DNA of 64,000 bases from NCBI GenBank assembly GCA_002428985.1, contig DIYL01000055.1:162327-226326 (forward strand), in the 5' to 3' direction. Below the pieces are notes generated by a model, which did no database searches, was not told where the DNA came from, and saw only the letters and a list, made by a program, of their open reading frames with translations. Each line of letters begins with the position of its first letter. Positions within the stretch are counted from its first letter, which is position 1. Position numbers and translations under genes: made by a program. Positions 33,823 to 43,749 of the stretch are shown here, one piece after another. The stretch comes from Anaerolineales bacterium UBA6055. Its GTDB lineage: Bacteria; Chloroflexota; Anaerolineae; Aggregatilineales; Phototrophicaceae.

Positions 33823-34836
33823 ATGACACTACCGCAAATCGGTATCCTAGCTACTGGTACATATTTCCCTGACAAAATAGAAGTTGCTGCTGATCTTGTT
33901 GATGCCACAAATATCCCTGAACATATCCTGCGTGAAAAAATGGGGATTCATCAACGCCATATTGCCGAAGACAAAGATACTGTAAGTTATATGGCAAGCC
34001 AAGCAGCTAAAAAAGCAATTGAGACAGCCGGCATCGATCCCTCAGAAATTGACATGGTGATTTCACATGGGAGTGAATACAAAGACCACGTGATTTGGAA
34101 TGCAGCTGGGAAAATTCAACATGAAGTTGGGGCGGTGAATGCCTATGCATTTGAAATGTATGCCTTGTGTGCAGGTGCGCCGATTGCAATGAATATCGCC
34201 CGTAGTATGATGATTGCCGATCCATCACTAGAAACGGTACTATTGGCGGCGAGTAGTCGTGAAAATGACCTCATTAGCACAACGAATCCTCGCGCACGGT
34301 TTATGTACAATTTCGGTGCTGGTGGTGGCGCAATGATCCTCAAACGTGGACATGACAAGAACTTGATACTCGGGTCATCAGCATTCACAGACGGCAGTTT
34401 ATCCGAGACCGTGATGTTAACACGTGAACCCGATGCACTCGGCAATGATGATGCCATCAAAGGCGATTATCACGGCAACCTCGACGTACAGAACAGCGCA
34501 TATATGGCGGAACGCCTTGGGGAAACCTCACTCGATAACTTCAAAAAAGTCATTAGAGAGTCTGTTGAAAAGAGCGACTATACATTAGAAGATGTCGGGT
34601 TCATGGGTATTACTCATATGAAGCGATCCTTCTATGATCTTATATTGAACGAAATCGGACTTACAGCAGAACAATCCGTTTATTTGGATCACTACGGACA
34701 TATCCAAAGCGTCGATCAAGTCATCACGATTGAGCTCGGTTTAGAGCAAGGCAAAATCAAAGACGGCGATTTGATTGTACTAGCAGGTGCAGGCACAGGA
34801 TATACATGGAGTGCAATCACTGTTCGGTGGGGATAA
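33823..34836 (+). CDS. 3-oxoacyl-ACP synthase III-like (thiolase-fold) enzyme
   Basis: The 337-residue protein has the FabH-type fold. Cys116 (YALCAGAP) is the acyl-accepting residue and His265 (GITHMKRS) the active-site histidine. In FabH an Asn follows about 30 residues later in YGN; here the segment is YGHIQS with His293, a triad that resembles KAS I/II more than KAS III. The C-terminal GAGTGYTWSA matches FabH. Expected role: Claisen condensation or acyl transfer. It begins a same-strand cluster with two acyl-CoA ligases and an importer, which suggests a catabolic or acyl-activating role and not fatty acid synthesis. Confidence 0.85.
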   Translation: MTLPQIGILATGTYFPDKIEVAADLVDATNIPEHILREKMGIHQRHIAEDKDTVSYMASQAAKKAIETAGIDPSEIDMVISHGSEYKDHVIWNAAGKIQHEVGAVNAYAFEMYALCAGAPIAMNIARSMMIADPSLETVLLAASSRENDLISTTNPRARFMYNFGAGGGAMILKRGHDKNLILGSSAFTDGSLSETVMLTREPDALGNDDAIKGDYHGNLDVQNSAYMAERLGETSLDNFKKVIRESVEKSDYTLEDVGFMGITHMKRSFYDLILNEIGLTAEQSVYLDHYGHIQSVDQVITIELGLEQGKIKDGDLIVLAGAGTGYTWSAITVRWG

Positions 34837-34881
34837 ATTGAAATAGTTATATCGGACAGTACCAGATCAAACGTATGTACC

Positions 34882-34908
34882 GTAGGGGCATGATGAATCA
34901 TCCCTTAC
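34882..34908. repeat. Intergenic imperfect hairpin GTAGGGGCATGAT...ATCATCCCTTAC
   Basis: The arms pair with one unpaired base and one mismatch. It lies between the KAS III-like gene and the first CoA ligase and shows the GTAGGG theme of other hairpins in the window. Confidence 0.5.
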
Positions 34909-34960
34909 ACAGACACATCAATCAAAATATTTAAGCTATATTGTTACGGAAGACTATTAG

Positions 34961-36511
34961 ATGGTTTTAGCAAGTGATTGGGTCGCGTTTCATGCCGATC
35001 GCACCCCCGAAAAAATTGCATTAATCGACCAATACACTGGACAAAACTTGTCTTATGAAGCGTTGAATGACCGCGCCTCTAAGTTAGCAACCGTCATGCG
35101 TGATGAATGGGGTGCCGTTGGAGGGGATCGGTTAGCGATTCTGGCAAAAAACTCGGCTGAGTATTATGTATTCCAGTTTGCTTGCATCAAACTCGGTGCA
35201 ATGATGCTCCCGCTGAATTGGCGATTGGCTGCACCGGAATGGATCTTCATCCTCAATAATGCTGAAGCGAAGGGTATCGTCTACGATGCAGAATTTGCAG
35301 GGCATATCCCAACACTATTAGCTGAGACTGCAATCGCGCATACCTTGCGTATTGACCTCGGCAACCCACCAACTGATGATTTACCGTCATATGAAGATGC
35401 CGTCAACAACGCTCCACCTGATGTTGTGATGGATCCGCAAACAACCCATGACACACCCATGATGATTATGTATACGTCAGGCACAACCGGTCGTCCAAAA
35501 GGCGTACTGATAACTCATGGTATGACCTTTTGGAACGCAATTAACATTAGTGTGCCAACAGGGCTCAACTGCCACAGCGTGCAATACAATGTTTTGCCAA
35601 CCTTCCACACAGCTGGGTTAAATCTATACACTAATCCACTCGTACATCATGGTGGTACAACCATTGTTGCCCGTGAATTTGATCCGGAGCTGACACTCAA
35701 GACACTATCCGACCCTGATATGAGTGTGACACACTTTTTCGGGGTTCCCGCAATTTATCTGTTTTTGAGCCAGCACGAAGATTTCGAAAGTACTGATTTA
35801 AGCCGGATTACATCATGGGGATGCGGTGGTGCGCCGATGCCTGCCAGTTTATTAGCAACATATGCCAAGCGCGATATTATTGTGCAACTCGGTTTTGGGA
35901 TGACAGAAACTAGCCCAACCGTATTTTTGATTGCTAAACGTCGCGCCATCAAAAAGCCAACATCTGTCGGCAAGCCACTATTACATACACGGGTTCGTAT
36001 CGTTGATGACAACTTAAATGATATGCCTGTTGGTGAGGTCGGTGAGGTCGTAATTAGTGGACCCAATATCACACCGGAATACTGGCGCAGACCAGATGCT
36101 AATGAAGAAAATTTTTCAACTGACGAACACGGTAACATCTGGTTACATAGTGGTGATGCGGGCATGCTAGATGACGAAGGCTGTATCTACATCGTCGATC
36201 GCTACAAGGATATGTATATCTCTGGTGGTGAAAATGTCTATCCTGCAGAAGTCGAGCAGGTGATCTTCCAGCTAGAGATGGTTGCCGATGTAGCCGTGAT
36301 TGGTGTTCCACATGAACGCTGGGGCGAGACGGGAAAAGCGATTGTGGTGTGCAAAAAAGATCAGATAGTCGAACCAACCTTAATTATCAAGCACTGCACG
36401 AAAAATTTAGCAAAATTCAAAATCCCACAAAGTGTCGAATTTATCGACGAGCTACCGCGTAACGCCGCAGGGAAAGTATTAAAGCGAGAGTTACGGGAAC
36501 AGTTTTCATAA
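34961..36511 (+). CDS. Acyl-CoA synthetase (AMP-forming), first copy
   Basis: The 516-residue enzyme activates a carboxylic acid to acyl-AMP and then acyl-CoA. The P-loop MYTSGTTGRPKGV is at 170-182, GFGMTE and the hinge region DRYKDMYISGGENVYPAEVE follow, and the catalytic C-terminal lysine sits in NAAGKVLKREL. It belongs to the ANL superfamily medium- to long-chain or aromatic acid group. The second ligase at 38165 shares the same architecture, so the two may act on different acids imported by the downstream Liv-type transporter. Confidence 0.9.
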   Translation: MVLASDWVAFHADRTPEKIALIDQYTGQNLSYEALNDRASKLATVMRDEWGAVGGDRLAILAKNSAEYYVFQFACIKLGAMMLPLNWRLAAPEWIFILNNAEAKGIVYDAEFAGHIPTLLAETAIAHTLRIDLGNPPTDDLPSYEDAVNNAPPDVVMDPQTTHDTPMMIMYTSGTTGRPKGVLITHGMTFWNAINISVPTGLNCHSVQYNVLPTFHTAGLNLYTNPLVHHGGTTIVAREFDPELTLKTLSDPDMSVTHFFGVPAIYLFLSQHEDFESTDLSRITSWGCGGAPMPASLLATYAKRDIIVQLGFGMTETSPTVFLIAKRRAIKKPTSVGKPLLHTRVRIVDDNLNDMPVGEVGEVVISGPNITPEYWRRPDANEENFSTDEHGNIWLHSGDAGMLDDEGCIYIVDRYKDMYISGGENVYPAEVEQVIFQLEMVADVAVIGVPHERWGETGKAIVVCKKDQIVEPTLIIKHCTKNLAKFKIPQSVEFIDELPRNAAGKVLKRELREQFS

Positions 36512-36604
36512 TAGATTATATATCGTTAGGGCATGATGTTTCGTGTCCATCAGAAAACGAACAAACCATTTTTAATAGACTTAAATTCTTGAGAGGAAAC
36601 ACAC

Positions 36605-37672
36605 ATGAGTATCCCAACTTTAGATGGCATCACCGAAAAACAAATTACATCCGATAGACTAACAACCCGCGTATTATTCAGCGGAGCTGATGATGGCATT
36701 CCAGTGGTGTTTGTACATGGTAATGTCTCGACAGCGACCTATTGGGAAGAAACGATGTTAGCGTTACCGGATGGTTATCGTGGGATTGCAGCTGATAATC
36801 GTGGCTATGGCGGATCAGATGCTGATGCACTGATTGACGCGACCCGTGGCTGTAAAGACTGGTCGGATGACCTTGCGGCGTTGCTTGATACCCTTGAAAT
36901 CGACAGTGCACATGTTGTTGGACATTCCTTAGGCGGGTCGGTTTTGTGGCAATTTATGATCGACTACCCACAACGTATTCGCACCGTGACATTAGCTGCC
37001 CCGGGGTCACCGTATGGTTTTGGTGGATCAAAAGGCAATAATGGTGAAATGTGCTTTGAAGATGGAGCAGGAAGTGGTGGCGGTATCGTCAATCCTGACT
37101 TTGCTAAAGCTATTGCAGAAGGTGATCGTGGCACCGACGGACAGACGTCTCCACTCAATGTAATGAACGGCTTCTACTGGAAACCACCCTTTGTTCCAGA
37201 ACGCATTGAGGACTTATTGTCATCATCACTGTCAATCCATACCGGAGAAAATAAATACCCCGGTGATATGACTCCATCCGAGAACTGGCCAAATGTTGCA
37301 GCAGGTAAATTTGGTCCGAATAACGCGCTTGCACCCAATTATGCTGATGATGTTACCAAACTATACGCAATCGAATCTAAGCCACCCGTGCTTTGGGTAC
37401 GTGGCGCTGAAGATCAAATTGTTAGTGATTCATCATTCTTTGAGTTAGGCACATTAGGTGCCGCCGGAGCAGTGCCCGGTTGGCCCGGTGCGGACGTGTT
37501 CCCACCACAACCCATGGTGAGCCAAACCCGTGCTGTCCTCGATGCATACACTGAAAAGGGTGGTAAATACCAAGAAATTGTCATGGAGGATACGGCGCAC
37601 ACACCGTACATCGAAAAACCAGAAGACTTCAACAAACAGTTCCATGCTCATCTTCAAGCATTTGATGCATGA
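36605..37672 (+). CDS. Alpha/beta hydrolase with Ser-His-Asp triad
   Basis: The 355-residue cytosolic protein has HGN at 39-41 and the nucleophile elbow VVGHSLGGS with Ser108. ASP in VRGAEDQIV and His in EDTAHTPY near the C-terminus complete the triad. A long lid insertion of about 120 residues lies between. AGAGGAAA precedes the ATG. The stop overlaps the Lrp gene start (ATGA). An ester, lactone or CoA thioester is the likely type of substrate, given the flanking ligases. Confidence 0.85.
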   Translation: MSIPTLDGITEKQITSDRLTTRVLFSGADDGIPVVFVHGNVSTATYWEETMLALPDGYRGIAADNRGYGGSDADALIDATRGCKDWSDDLAALLDTLEIDSAHVVGHSLGGSVLWQFMIDYPQRIRTVTLAAPGSPYGFGGSKGNNGEMCFEDGAGSGGGIVNPDFAKAIAEGDRGTDGQTSPLNVMNGFYWKPPFVPERIEDLLSSSLSIHTGENKYPGDMTPSENWPNVAAGKFGPNNALAPNYADDVTKLYAIESKPPVLWVRGAEDQIVSDSSFFELGTLGAAGAVPGWPGADVFPPQPMVSQTRAVLDAYTEKGGKYQEIVMEDTAHTPYIEKPEDFNKQFHAHLQAFDA

Positions 37673-38148
37673 GAAAGTCACTGCAACAACGGGGCTTCGA
37701 TAATTTAGATCAAGCCATATTGGAAGAACTCCAACGTAATGGACGAACCAGTGTGGCGGATCTTGCCCGCAAGATTCATCTATCACAACCAGCTGTTCAT
37801 AATCGGATTAAGCGGTTGGAACGGGAAGGCATTATCCGGCAATATGTTGCGTTGCTAGATCGTGAGCAACTGGGATATGACTTGTTATGTTTTGTACACA
37901 TCACGATTCGACCGCATGCCGAAGAAGTTATCCGGCAGATACAGTCAGCTATATCAGAAACGGTGATTGTATTGGAATGTTTTATGGTGTCAGGTCATGC
38001 CGACATGATTTTGAAGATTGTCGTTGAAGACCATCATGCACTGAATCAATTTGTCGGTGACTGTACCCAGCTAGAGGGCATTGACCGTATCGAGACATCA
38101 ATCGCGTTGCAACAAGTAAAGTTGACAACCGAGTTATCACTGAAATAA
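37669..38148 (+). CDS. Lrp/AsnC family transcriptional regulator
   Basis: The 159-residue protein has the N-terminal helix-turn-helix SVADLARKIHLSQPAVHNRIKRLEREGII and a C-terminal RAM domain (about 80-150). It binds an amino acid or other small effector. Its start overlaps the hydrolase stop by 4 bases and it is followed after 16 bases by the second CoA ligase, so it is within the operon and probably controls it. Confidence 0.9.
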   Translation: MRKSLQQRGFDNLDQAILEELQRNGRTSVADLARKIHLSQPAVHNRIKRLEREGIIRQYVALLDREQLGYDLLCFVHITIRPHAEEVIRQIQSAISETVIVLECFMVSGHADMILKIVVEDHHALNQFVGDCTQLEGIDRIETSIALQQVKLTTELSLK

Positions 38149-38164
38149 GGGGAGTATAAGCCAC

Positions 38165-39688
38165 ATGTTTGTAGGCGATATTTTAGGACGACGCGCACTG
38201 TATACACCCGATGATCTGGCAGTGGTTGATGCTGGCAAAGATCCACATCGGTCGTTTACTTATAGCGAGATGAATAGCCGTGCCAACCGCTTAGCTAATT
38301 GGTTACGCGATGGTGCAGGTATCCGCAAGGGTGATCGTGTCGCCATTTTGGCGCATGATGGTGTGGAACATCTCGACACATTTTTTGCGTGTGGCAAACT
38401 CGGAGCAATCCATGTGCCGTTGAATTGGCGCTTGCACTGGCGTGAACAGCTGACGTTGATAGATGATACAGAACCAACTGTTCTTATCTTCTCAGATGAA
38501 TTTAAAGAAGCTGCTCAGAAATTATCTGATGCCAATGATAGCCTCAACTTGTTGTTACACATTGATGGTGACGGGTTGCCGAATAGTCGTTATTTTGAAA
38601 AGACGCTAATCGACTCCACCTTGCGTCCGGTGACTACAGAAGATGTAACCGAAGAAGACATCGCCTGTCTAATTTTTACTGGCGGGACCAGCGGATTACC
38701 TAAAGGCGCACAAATTAGCCACAGGATGATTGGGTGGAATACGCTCAACACAATTATTCACGATTTGCGTCATGGCGATGTGACGGTCAATACATTCCCG
38801 TTGTTTCATACAGGTGGATTACTCGTCTACACGACACCATTATTGATATTGGGCGGGACAGTCGTATTGATGCGTCGCTTCGAACCGTCGAAATTACTGG
38901 ATTTATTGGAGCAATATAGTGCGACTGTTTACGCTGGCGTGCCTACAATGTACCAGATGATGATGTCCGCACCCAATTGGGATGACATCGACCTCAGCAG
39001 TTTGCGATTTTGCACTAGTGGTGGTGCGCCATTGCCTGTGACACTGGTTGAAGCCTTCCGTGAACAAAAAGACATCAAATTCAAACAAGGGTTTGGTATG
39101 TCCGAGTTTGGTCCGGGCGTATTTGCACTTGCATCAGAAGATGCCATTCGCAAAGCAGGCAGTATCGGCCGTCCGAACTTCTTCGTCGATGCGCGAGTGG
39201 TTGATGAGGACAATCAACCAGTTGAACGCAATACAGTCGGAGAGCTAGTCTTGCGCGGTCCATCATTGAGTAGCGGGTATTTCAATAAACCCGATGAAAG
39301 CGCCAATGCTGTCGATGAATACGGTTGGTTTCATACCGGAGACCTCGCTCTATATGATGATGAAGATTACTACTTTATCGTTGACCGCAAAAAAGATGTA
39401 TACATCAGCGGTGGCGAAAATATTTACCCAGCAGAGATTGAACAAGTTATATATAAACATCCCGATGTCGAGATGTGCGCCGTTGTAGGCGTACCCGACG
39501 AAAAATGGGGTGAGGTCGGCAAGGCATTTGTTGTCAATAAAGCCAATGCAACGCTCAACGACACCAACTTACTCGAATTCCTACAGCATCATTTAGCCGG
39601 ATATAAAGTCCCGCAATATATCGAATTTGTGGACTCGTTGCCAATTTCTGGAGCTGGAAAAGTGCTCAAACGAGAACTTTTCCAGTAG
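38165..39688 (+). CDS. Acyl-CoA synthetase (AMP-forming), second copy
   Basis: The 507-residue enzyme has the same domain order as the first ligase. Its P-loop reads IFTGGTSGLPKGA instead of the usual TSGTTG. The hinge DRKKDVYISGGENIYPAEIE and the C-terminal SGAGKVLKREL lysine are intact. It probably activates a different acid. The ATG follows the Lrp stop by 16 bases with GGGGAG upstream. A hairpin separates it from the importer genes. Confidence 0.9.
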   Translation: MFVGDILGRRALYTPDDLAVVDAGKDPHRSFTYSEMNSRANRLANWLRDGAGIRKGDRVAILAHDGVEHLDTFFACGKLGAIHVPLNWRLHWREQLTLIDDTEPTVLIFSDEFKEAAQKLSDANDSLNLLLHIDGDGLPNSRYFEKTLIDSTLRPVTTEDVTEEDIACLIFTGGTSGLPKGAQISHRMIGWNTLNTIIHDLRHGDVTVNTFPLFHTGGLLVYTTPLLILGGTVVLMRRFEPSKLLDLLEQYSATVYAGVPTMYQMMMSAPNWDDIDLSSLRFCTSGGAPLPVTLVEAFREQKDIKFKQGFGMSEFGPGVFALASEDAIRKAGSIGRPNFFVDARVVDEDNQPVERNTVGELVLRGPSLSSGYFNKPDESANAVDEYGWFHTGDLALYDDEDYYFIVDRKKDVYISGGENIYPAEIEQVIYKHPDVEMCAVVGVPDEKWGEVGKAFVVNKANATLNDTNLLEFLQHHLAGYKVPQYIEFVDSLPISGAGKVLKRELFQ

Positions 39689-39697
39689 GGGGAACTT

Positions 39698-39726
39698 GTG
39701 GGGGTAGAAATTAGATCTGCCCCCAC
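39698..39726. repeat. Intergenic hairpin GTGGGGG/CCCCCAC
   Basis: Perfect 7-bp arms enclose 15 bases and lie 10 bases after the second ligase stop. No T-run follows, so read-through into the binding-protein gene is possible. Confidence 0.45.
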
Positions 39727-39808
39727 TCATCAATACATAATTTGTGTGGTATGGGGCGCATTTCCCAAAATAAATGCAATAAATTTCGATTTTTTCAGGA
39801 GGAATTAA

Positions 39809-41125
39809 ATGATTCGTAAAAAACTATTTATCGTCCTTGCCTTACTGGCTATGGCTTTCGGTGTAGTATCCGCGCAAGATGATGCCCTCAAAATCGGTCT
39901 TTTGACTGATGAAAGTGGTGCATTAAGCATTTATGGTTTTGAATTAAATCACGGCTTCGAACTCGGCTTGCTATATGCCGCTGGGATTGATCCACTTGAA
40001 TATGATAGTGTTGAAGAAGCGCTAGCAGATGTAACGATTGCAGGTCGTCCAGTTGAATTACTCATTCGTGATAACGGTAGTGACCCAGCAGTTGCAGCTG
40101 ACCAAGCGCGTGAATTGATCGAAGCAGAAGGTGTTGAAGTTTTGGTCGGTGCGCCTAGCTCTGGTGTGACCGCTGGTTTGCAACAAGTGGCACTAGATAA
40201 CGAAGTAATGTTGTTTGTTGCACCGGGTGCATCCCCAACCATCACAGGAGAAGGCTTCAACGTTAATACAGTCCGTGTTTGCCGTAACAGCTTCCAAGAT
40301 TTCCTTGCATTCGTTCCTTATGCAACCGAAGAAATTGGTACAAACTTCGTGCAATTGGTCGCTGATTATGACTTCGGTCGCGCATCAGCAGGTGCTAGTC
40401 GTGCAGTCCTCGGTGGCGCAGGTATCGACTTTGTTCAAGATGACATCCTCGCACCATTGGAAACTGCTGACTTCACACCATTCCTACAAGAAGTCCTCAA
40501 TAGTGATGCAGATGCATTGTTGCCAATCTGGGCAGGCGACACCACAGTTGCGCTCTTCCAACAAATCGATGAACTCGGTGTTGCGGACGAAATGGCAGTT
40601 GTCGCAGCGTTCAATAGTAATGACATCGTAGCAGTATCCGACCCAAGCACCATCGGTAACGTTTCATGGATTGTGTACCACTACACATTCCCAGAAACCG
40701 AAGCAAACGATTGGATGGTTGAACGTCATATTGAATTGTTCCCGAACCCTGTAACAGGCGAAACAGATTATCCTGACTTGTTTACAGAATGTGGTTTTGC
40801 TACAGCACAAGCGGTCTTCATGTCACTGACTGCAACCGAAGGCGACACACTACCAGAAGCTATGATTCCTGTCATTGAAGGCATGACTTTTGATGGTCCA
40901 AAAGGCACATACTACATCCGCCCAAGCGACCATCAAGCGTTGCTCCCAATGTATGTAGCACAACTCGAAAACCTCGATAGTGAAGAATATGCATTCTACA
41001 CACTCTTACAGGAAGTCTCTGCATTCGACACCATTCCACCATGTGCATTACCAGAAGACCTCGCAGATCGTTGCGAAATGGATGCAGAATGGCTCGAAGA
41101 AGTTATGGGTGATATGGGCGAATAA
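39809..41125 (+). CDS. Branched-chain amino acid/amide-type ABC substrate-binding protein
   Basis: The 438-residue protein has a signal peptide ending VVSA before Gln-Asp and a Peripla_BP_6 fold (KIGLLTDESGALSIYGFE, GAPSSGVTAGLQQVA, DYDFGRASAGASRAV). No lipobox. A perfect AGGAGG ribosome site lies 7 bases ahead of the ATG. It heads a complete Liv-type importer, and the neighbouring CoA ligases suggest that the ligand is a carboxylic acid, perhaps aromatic, instead of leucine. The C-terminus (MGDMGE) is acidic but short. Confidence 0.9.
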   Translation: MIRKKLFIVLALLAMAFGVVSAQDDALKIGLLTDESGALSIYGFELNHGFELGLLYAAGIDPLEYDSVEEALADVTIAGRPVELLIRDNGSDPAVAADQARELIEAEGVEVLVGAPSSGVTAGLQQVALDNEVMLFVAPGASPTITGEGFNVNTVRVCRNSFQDFLAFVPYATEEIGTNFVQLVADYDFGRASAGASRAVLGGAGIDFVQDDILAPLETADFTPFLQEVLNSDADALLPIWAGDTTVALFQQIDELGVADEMAVVAAFNSNDIVAVSDPSTIGNVSWIVYHYTFPETEANDWMVERHIELFPNPVTGETDYPDLFTECGFATAQAVFMSLTATEGDTLPEAMIPVIEGMTFDGPKGTYYIRPSDHQALLPMYVAQLENLDSEEYAFYTLLQEVSAFDTIPPCALPEDLADRCEMDAEWLEEVMGDMGE

Positions 41126-41158
41126 TCCCCAGAAACTATTGATTTAAGCGAATTGATT

Positions 41159-41189
41159 TGTAGGGGTGGATCTCTGTTCCACCTCTACA
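41159..41189. repeat. Intercistronic hairpin TGTAGGGGTGGA/TCCACCTCTACA
   Basis: A 12-bp stem with one G-T pair and a 7-base loop lies between the binding-protein gene and the first Liv ATPase gene. No T-run follows. It is the best member of the dispersed hairpin family and may stabilise the binding-protein message. Confidence 0.6.
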
Positions 41190-41232
41190 GATATACATGT
41201 AAAAAAGTTATTGAGAACGAGTGCAAATCTCC

Positions 41233-42015
41233 ATGAGTGTTATTTTAGAGACACAAAATTTACGAAAAGAATTTGGTGGACTGGTTGCCGTTGCCGATGT
41301 CAGCATTCAAATCGAGCAGGGAAGCCTCCATAGTATTATCGGTCCGAATGGTGCTGGTAAAACAACATTTTTCAACCTGCTAAGTGGCAAGTATAAACCG
41401 ACACGTGGCAGTGTATTACTCAATGGTAAAGATATAACCGACTTGCCATTTCATCAGCGCATCCATGAAGGGATTGGACGCTCCTTCCAAGTGACCAATA
41501 TTTTCCCGAATTTAACAGTCCTCGAAAATGTCCGCCTAGCAGCACAGGCAGTAAGCCAAGTGAAGTTTAATTTCTGGCGAGGCGCAAATTCATATGCAGA
41601 CTTACGAGAGCGGGCATCCACAGTACTCGATACAGTTGGGTTAGGCACAATGAAAAGCGCATTAGCCAATTCGTTGCCACACGGTGGTAAACGTAAGCTC
41701 GAATTAGCGATGTTGCTTGCACCTGAACCCAATATTTTACTCCTTGATGAACCAACAGCTGGTATGGCATCCGAACAAGTCCCCGAACTCATAAGCATCA
41801 TTGATGGCTTGCGCTTGAATCAGAATAAAACAATTGTGATGGTCGAGCATAATATGAGCGTCGTGATGGGTATCTCGGATCGGATTACTGTGATGAATAT
41901 GGGGGAAATGCTAGCAGAAGGCACACCTGACGAAATCGCGAATAATGACACCGTTCAGAATGTCTATCTAGGCACGCTCTATAGTGATACCGACGAAGCG
42001 ACACAGGAAGGATAA
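41233..42015 (+). CDS. livG: Liv-type ABC importer ATPase, LivG component
   Basis: The 260-residue cytosolic ATPase has Walker A GPNGAGKTT, the long Q-loop region with GIGRSFQVTNIFPNLTVLENV, and Walker B ILLLDEPTAGM. A GTG at 41221 would add four residues; the ATG at 41233 (MSVILE) matches the family start better. Substrate specificity is not set by this subunit. It lies in tight order before LivF, LivH and LivM. Confidence 0.92.
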   Translation: MSVILETQNLRKEFGGLVAVADVSIQIEQGSLHSIIGPNGAGKTTFFNLLSGKYKPTRGSVLLNGKDITDLPFHQRIHEGIGRSFQVTNIFPNLTVLENVRLAAQAVSQVKFNFWRGANSYADLRERASTVLDTVGLGTMKSALANSLPHGGKRKLELAMLLAPEPNILLLDEPTAGMASEQVPELISIIDGLRLNQNKTIVMVEHNMSVVMGISDRITVMNMGEMLAEGTPDEIANNDTVQNVYLGTLYSDTDEATQEG

Positions 42016-42019
42016 CCCC

Positions 42020-42727
42020 ATGTCCGATATTTTATTAGAGGTCAACGATATACACACCTTCATCGGGCAATTCCACATTTTAGAAGGCGTATCTGTAAAG
42101 GTCAAAGCTGGCGGAATTACAGTGTTACTCGGACGCAATGGTGCGGGTAAAACCACCACACTACGGAGCATCATCGGATTAAATCAGGTCACACAGGGAA
42201 GCATCAACTATCAAGGAAGCTCCGTATTAGGACAATCTGTCCATACGATTGCACAACGTGGCATCGGTTATGTGCCAGAACATCGTGCTGTATTTAAAGA
42301 ACTATCTGTGCGCGAAAACTTAGAAATTGCGGGACGCAAACGGGGTGACTTTGATCGTAAAGCAGATTTTATTTTCGGACTATTCCCCGACCTCAAACGT
42401 CTGATTACCTTACCGGGTGGGAATTTATCCGGTGGGCAACAACAAATGCTTTCAATTGCCCGTGCGCTTGTACCCGATAACGACCTTCTACTGATTGATG
42501 AACCCAGTGAAGGACTCGCGCCAATTATTATTGAGCAGTTGATCGAAGCGATTAAACAATTATCTGTCGACAAAACCGTGTTGCTGGTCGAGCAAAATTT
42601 TCGTGTGGCTAGTTTGCTCGCGGATGAATTCGTGATTATTGATGATGGTCATAGTGTCGCCAATGGACAGATGGACGACCTCAAACACGACAAAGAACTT
42701 ATTCAAAAATATTTAGGTGTAGCGTAA
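42020..42727 (+). CDS. livF: Liv-type ABC importer ATPase, LivF component
   Basis: The 235-residue ATPase has GRNGAGKTT, the signature LSGGQQQM and Walker B LLIDEPSEGLAP. The ATG at 42020 has AGGAAGGA upstream and gives the usual N-terminus; an earlier in-frame start overlaps LivG and is not needed. LivG and LivF form the ATPase heterodimer. Confidence 0.92.
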   Translation: MSDILLEVNDIHTFIGQFHILEGVSVKVKAGGITVLLGRNGAGKTTTLRSIIGLNQVTQGSINYQGSSVLGQSVHTIAQRGIGYVPEHRAVFKELSVRENLEIAGRKRGDFDRKADFIFGLFPDLKRLITLPGGNLSGGQQQMLSIARALVPDNDLLLIDEPSEGLAPIIIEQLIEAIKQLSVDKTVLLVEQNFRVASLLADEFVIIDDGHSVANGQMDDLKHDKELIQKYLGVA

Positions 42728-42741
42728 GGGTTGCGAAGACG

Positions 42742-43749
42742 ATGAATTCATCATTTGATCGTGGGACGTGGGGGCTAGTTGGTGGGATGCTCGTTTTTAT
42801 CCTACTCCTTGGCTTATATTCCACAGACATGAACATCAGTAGCTTTGGCATCACAATCTTGTCAGGGTTATTTCAAGGGATGCTGTTATTTTTGGTAGCA
42901 TCAGGGTTATCGTTGATCTTCGGATTGATGGATATTCTCAACTTCGCACAGGGTGCGTATTTTATGGTTGGGGCATATCTGGCGTTCGATATTATGCATC
43001 CAACAGGTGTAGTCAACTTCACTGAACAAATTCCTGACCCAAATATGCGCTTTTTACTCGGCATTGTTGTCGCTACGCTAGTTGGTGCGGCGTTGGGTAT
43101 ATTCTTAGAACGCGTGTTATTGCGCCCCTTGTATAGTCGTCCACTATTCCAATTGGTGCTGACCTTTGGTGTGTCGATTGTGATGTTGGAAGCGATTCGG
43201 GCAATCTGGAACACAACACCATACGCATGGACAGAAGGATTTGCAATCCGCGATGCAGCCTTCGAATTATTTGGACAATCGTTTGGATTCTATCGTCTGT
43301 TCGTGATCATCATCGGTGTTGTTCTCATTGTCGGTATTGCACTGTTATTACGTTATACGCGCATCGGGATAATCATTCGGGCCGGCGTCGAAGATCCTGA
43401 AATGGTGAGTGCACTCGGGATAAATGTTCGAGCGGTCTTTACACTTGTATTTACACTAGGATGTGCAGTGGCGGCATTTGGTGGGAGCATTGCAGCGCCA
43501 TTTCTGGGGGCAACCATTAGCATGGGGGCGACATTCCTCATTTCTGCGATTGCTGTGATTGTGCTCGGCGGGTTAGGGAGCTATGAAGGCACCGCGATTG
43601 GGAGTGTTCTACTTGGATTATCGTTATCGACAATGCAACAATTTAGTTTAACCGTGAGTATACCGGTATTGGCAACCATAACACCGATGCTCCTATTGAT
43701 CGTGGTCTTGTTAGTGCGCCCACGCGGTCTATTTGGGGAGGATCGCTAA
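42742..43749 (+). CDS. livH: Liv-type ABC importer permease, LivH component
   Basis: The 335-residue membrane protein has about eight hydrophobic helices and the LivH patterns GLSLIFGLMDILNFAQGAYFMVGAY and GLGSYEGTAIGSVLLG. Its stop overlaps the next start by one base (TAATG). Confidence 0.92.
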   Translation: MNSSFDRGTWGLVGGMLVFILLLGLYSTDMNISSFGITILSGLFQGMLLFLVASGLSLIFGLMDILNFAQGAYFMVGAYLAFDIMHPTGVVNFTEQIPDPNMRFLLGIVVATLVGAALGIFLERVLLRPLYSRPLFQLVLTFGVSIVMLEAIRAIWNTTPYAWTEGFAIRDAAFELFGQSFGFYRLFVIIIGVVLIVGIALLLRYTRIGIIIRAGVEDPEMVSALGINVRAVFTLVFTLGCAVAAFGGSIAAPFLGATISMGATFLISAIAVIVLGGLGSYEGTAIGSVLLGLSLSTMQQFSLTVSIPVLATITPMLLLIVVLLVRPRGLFGEDR

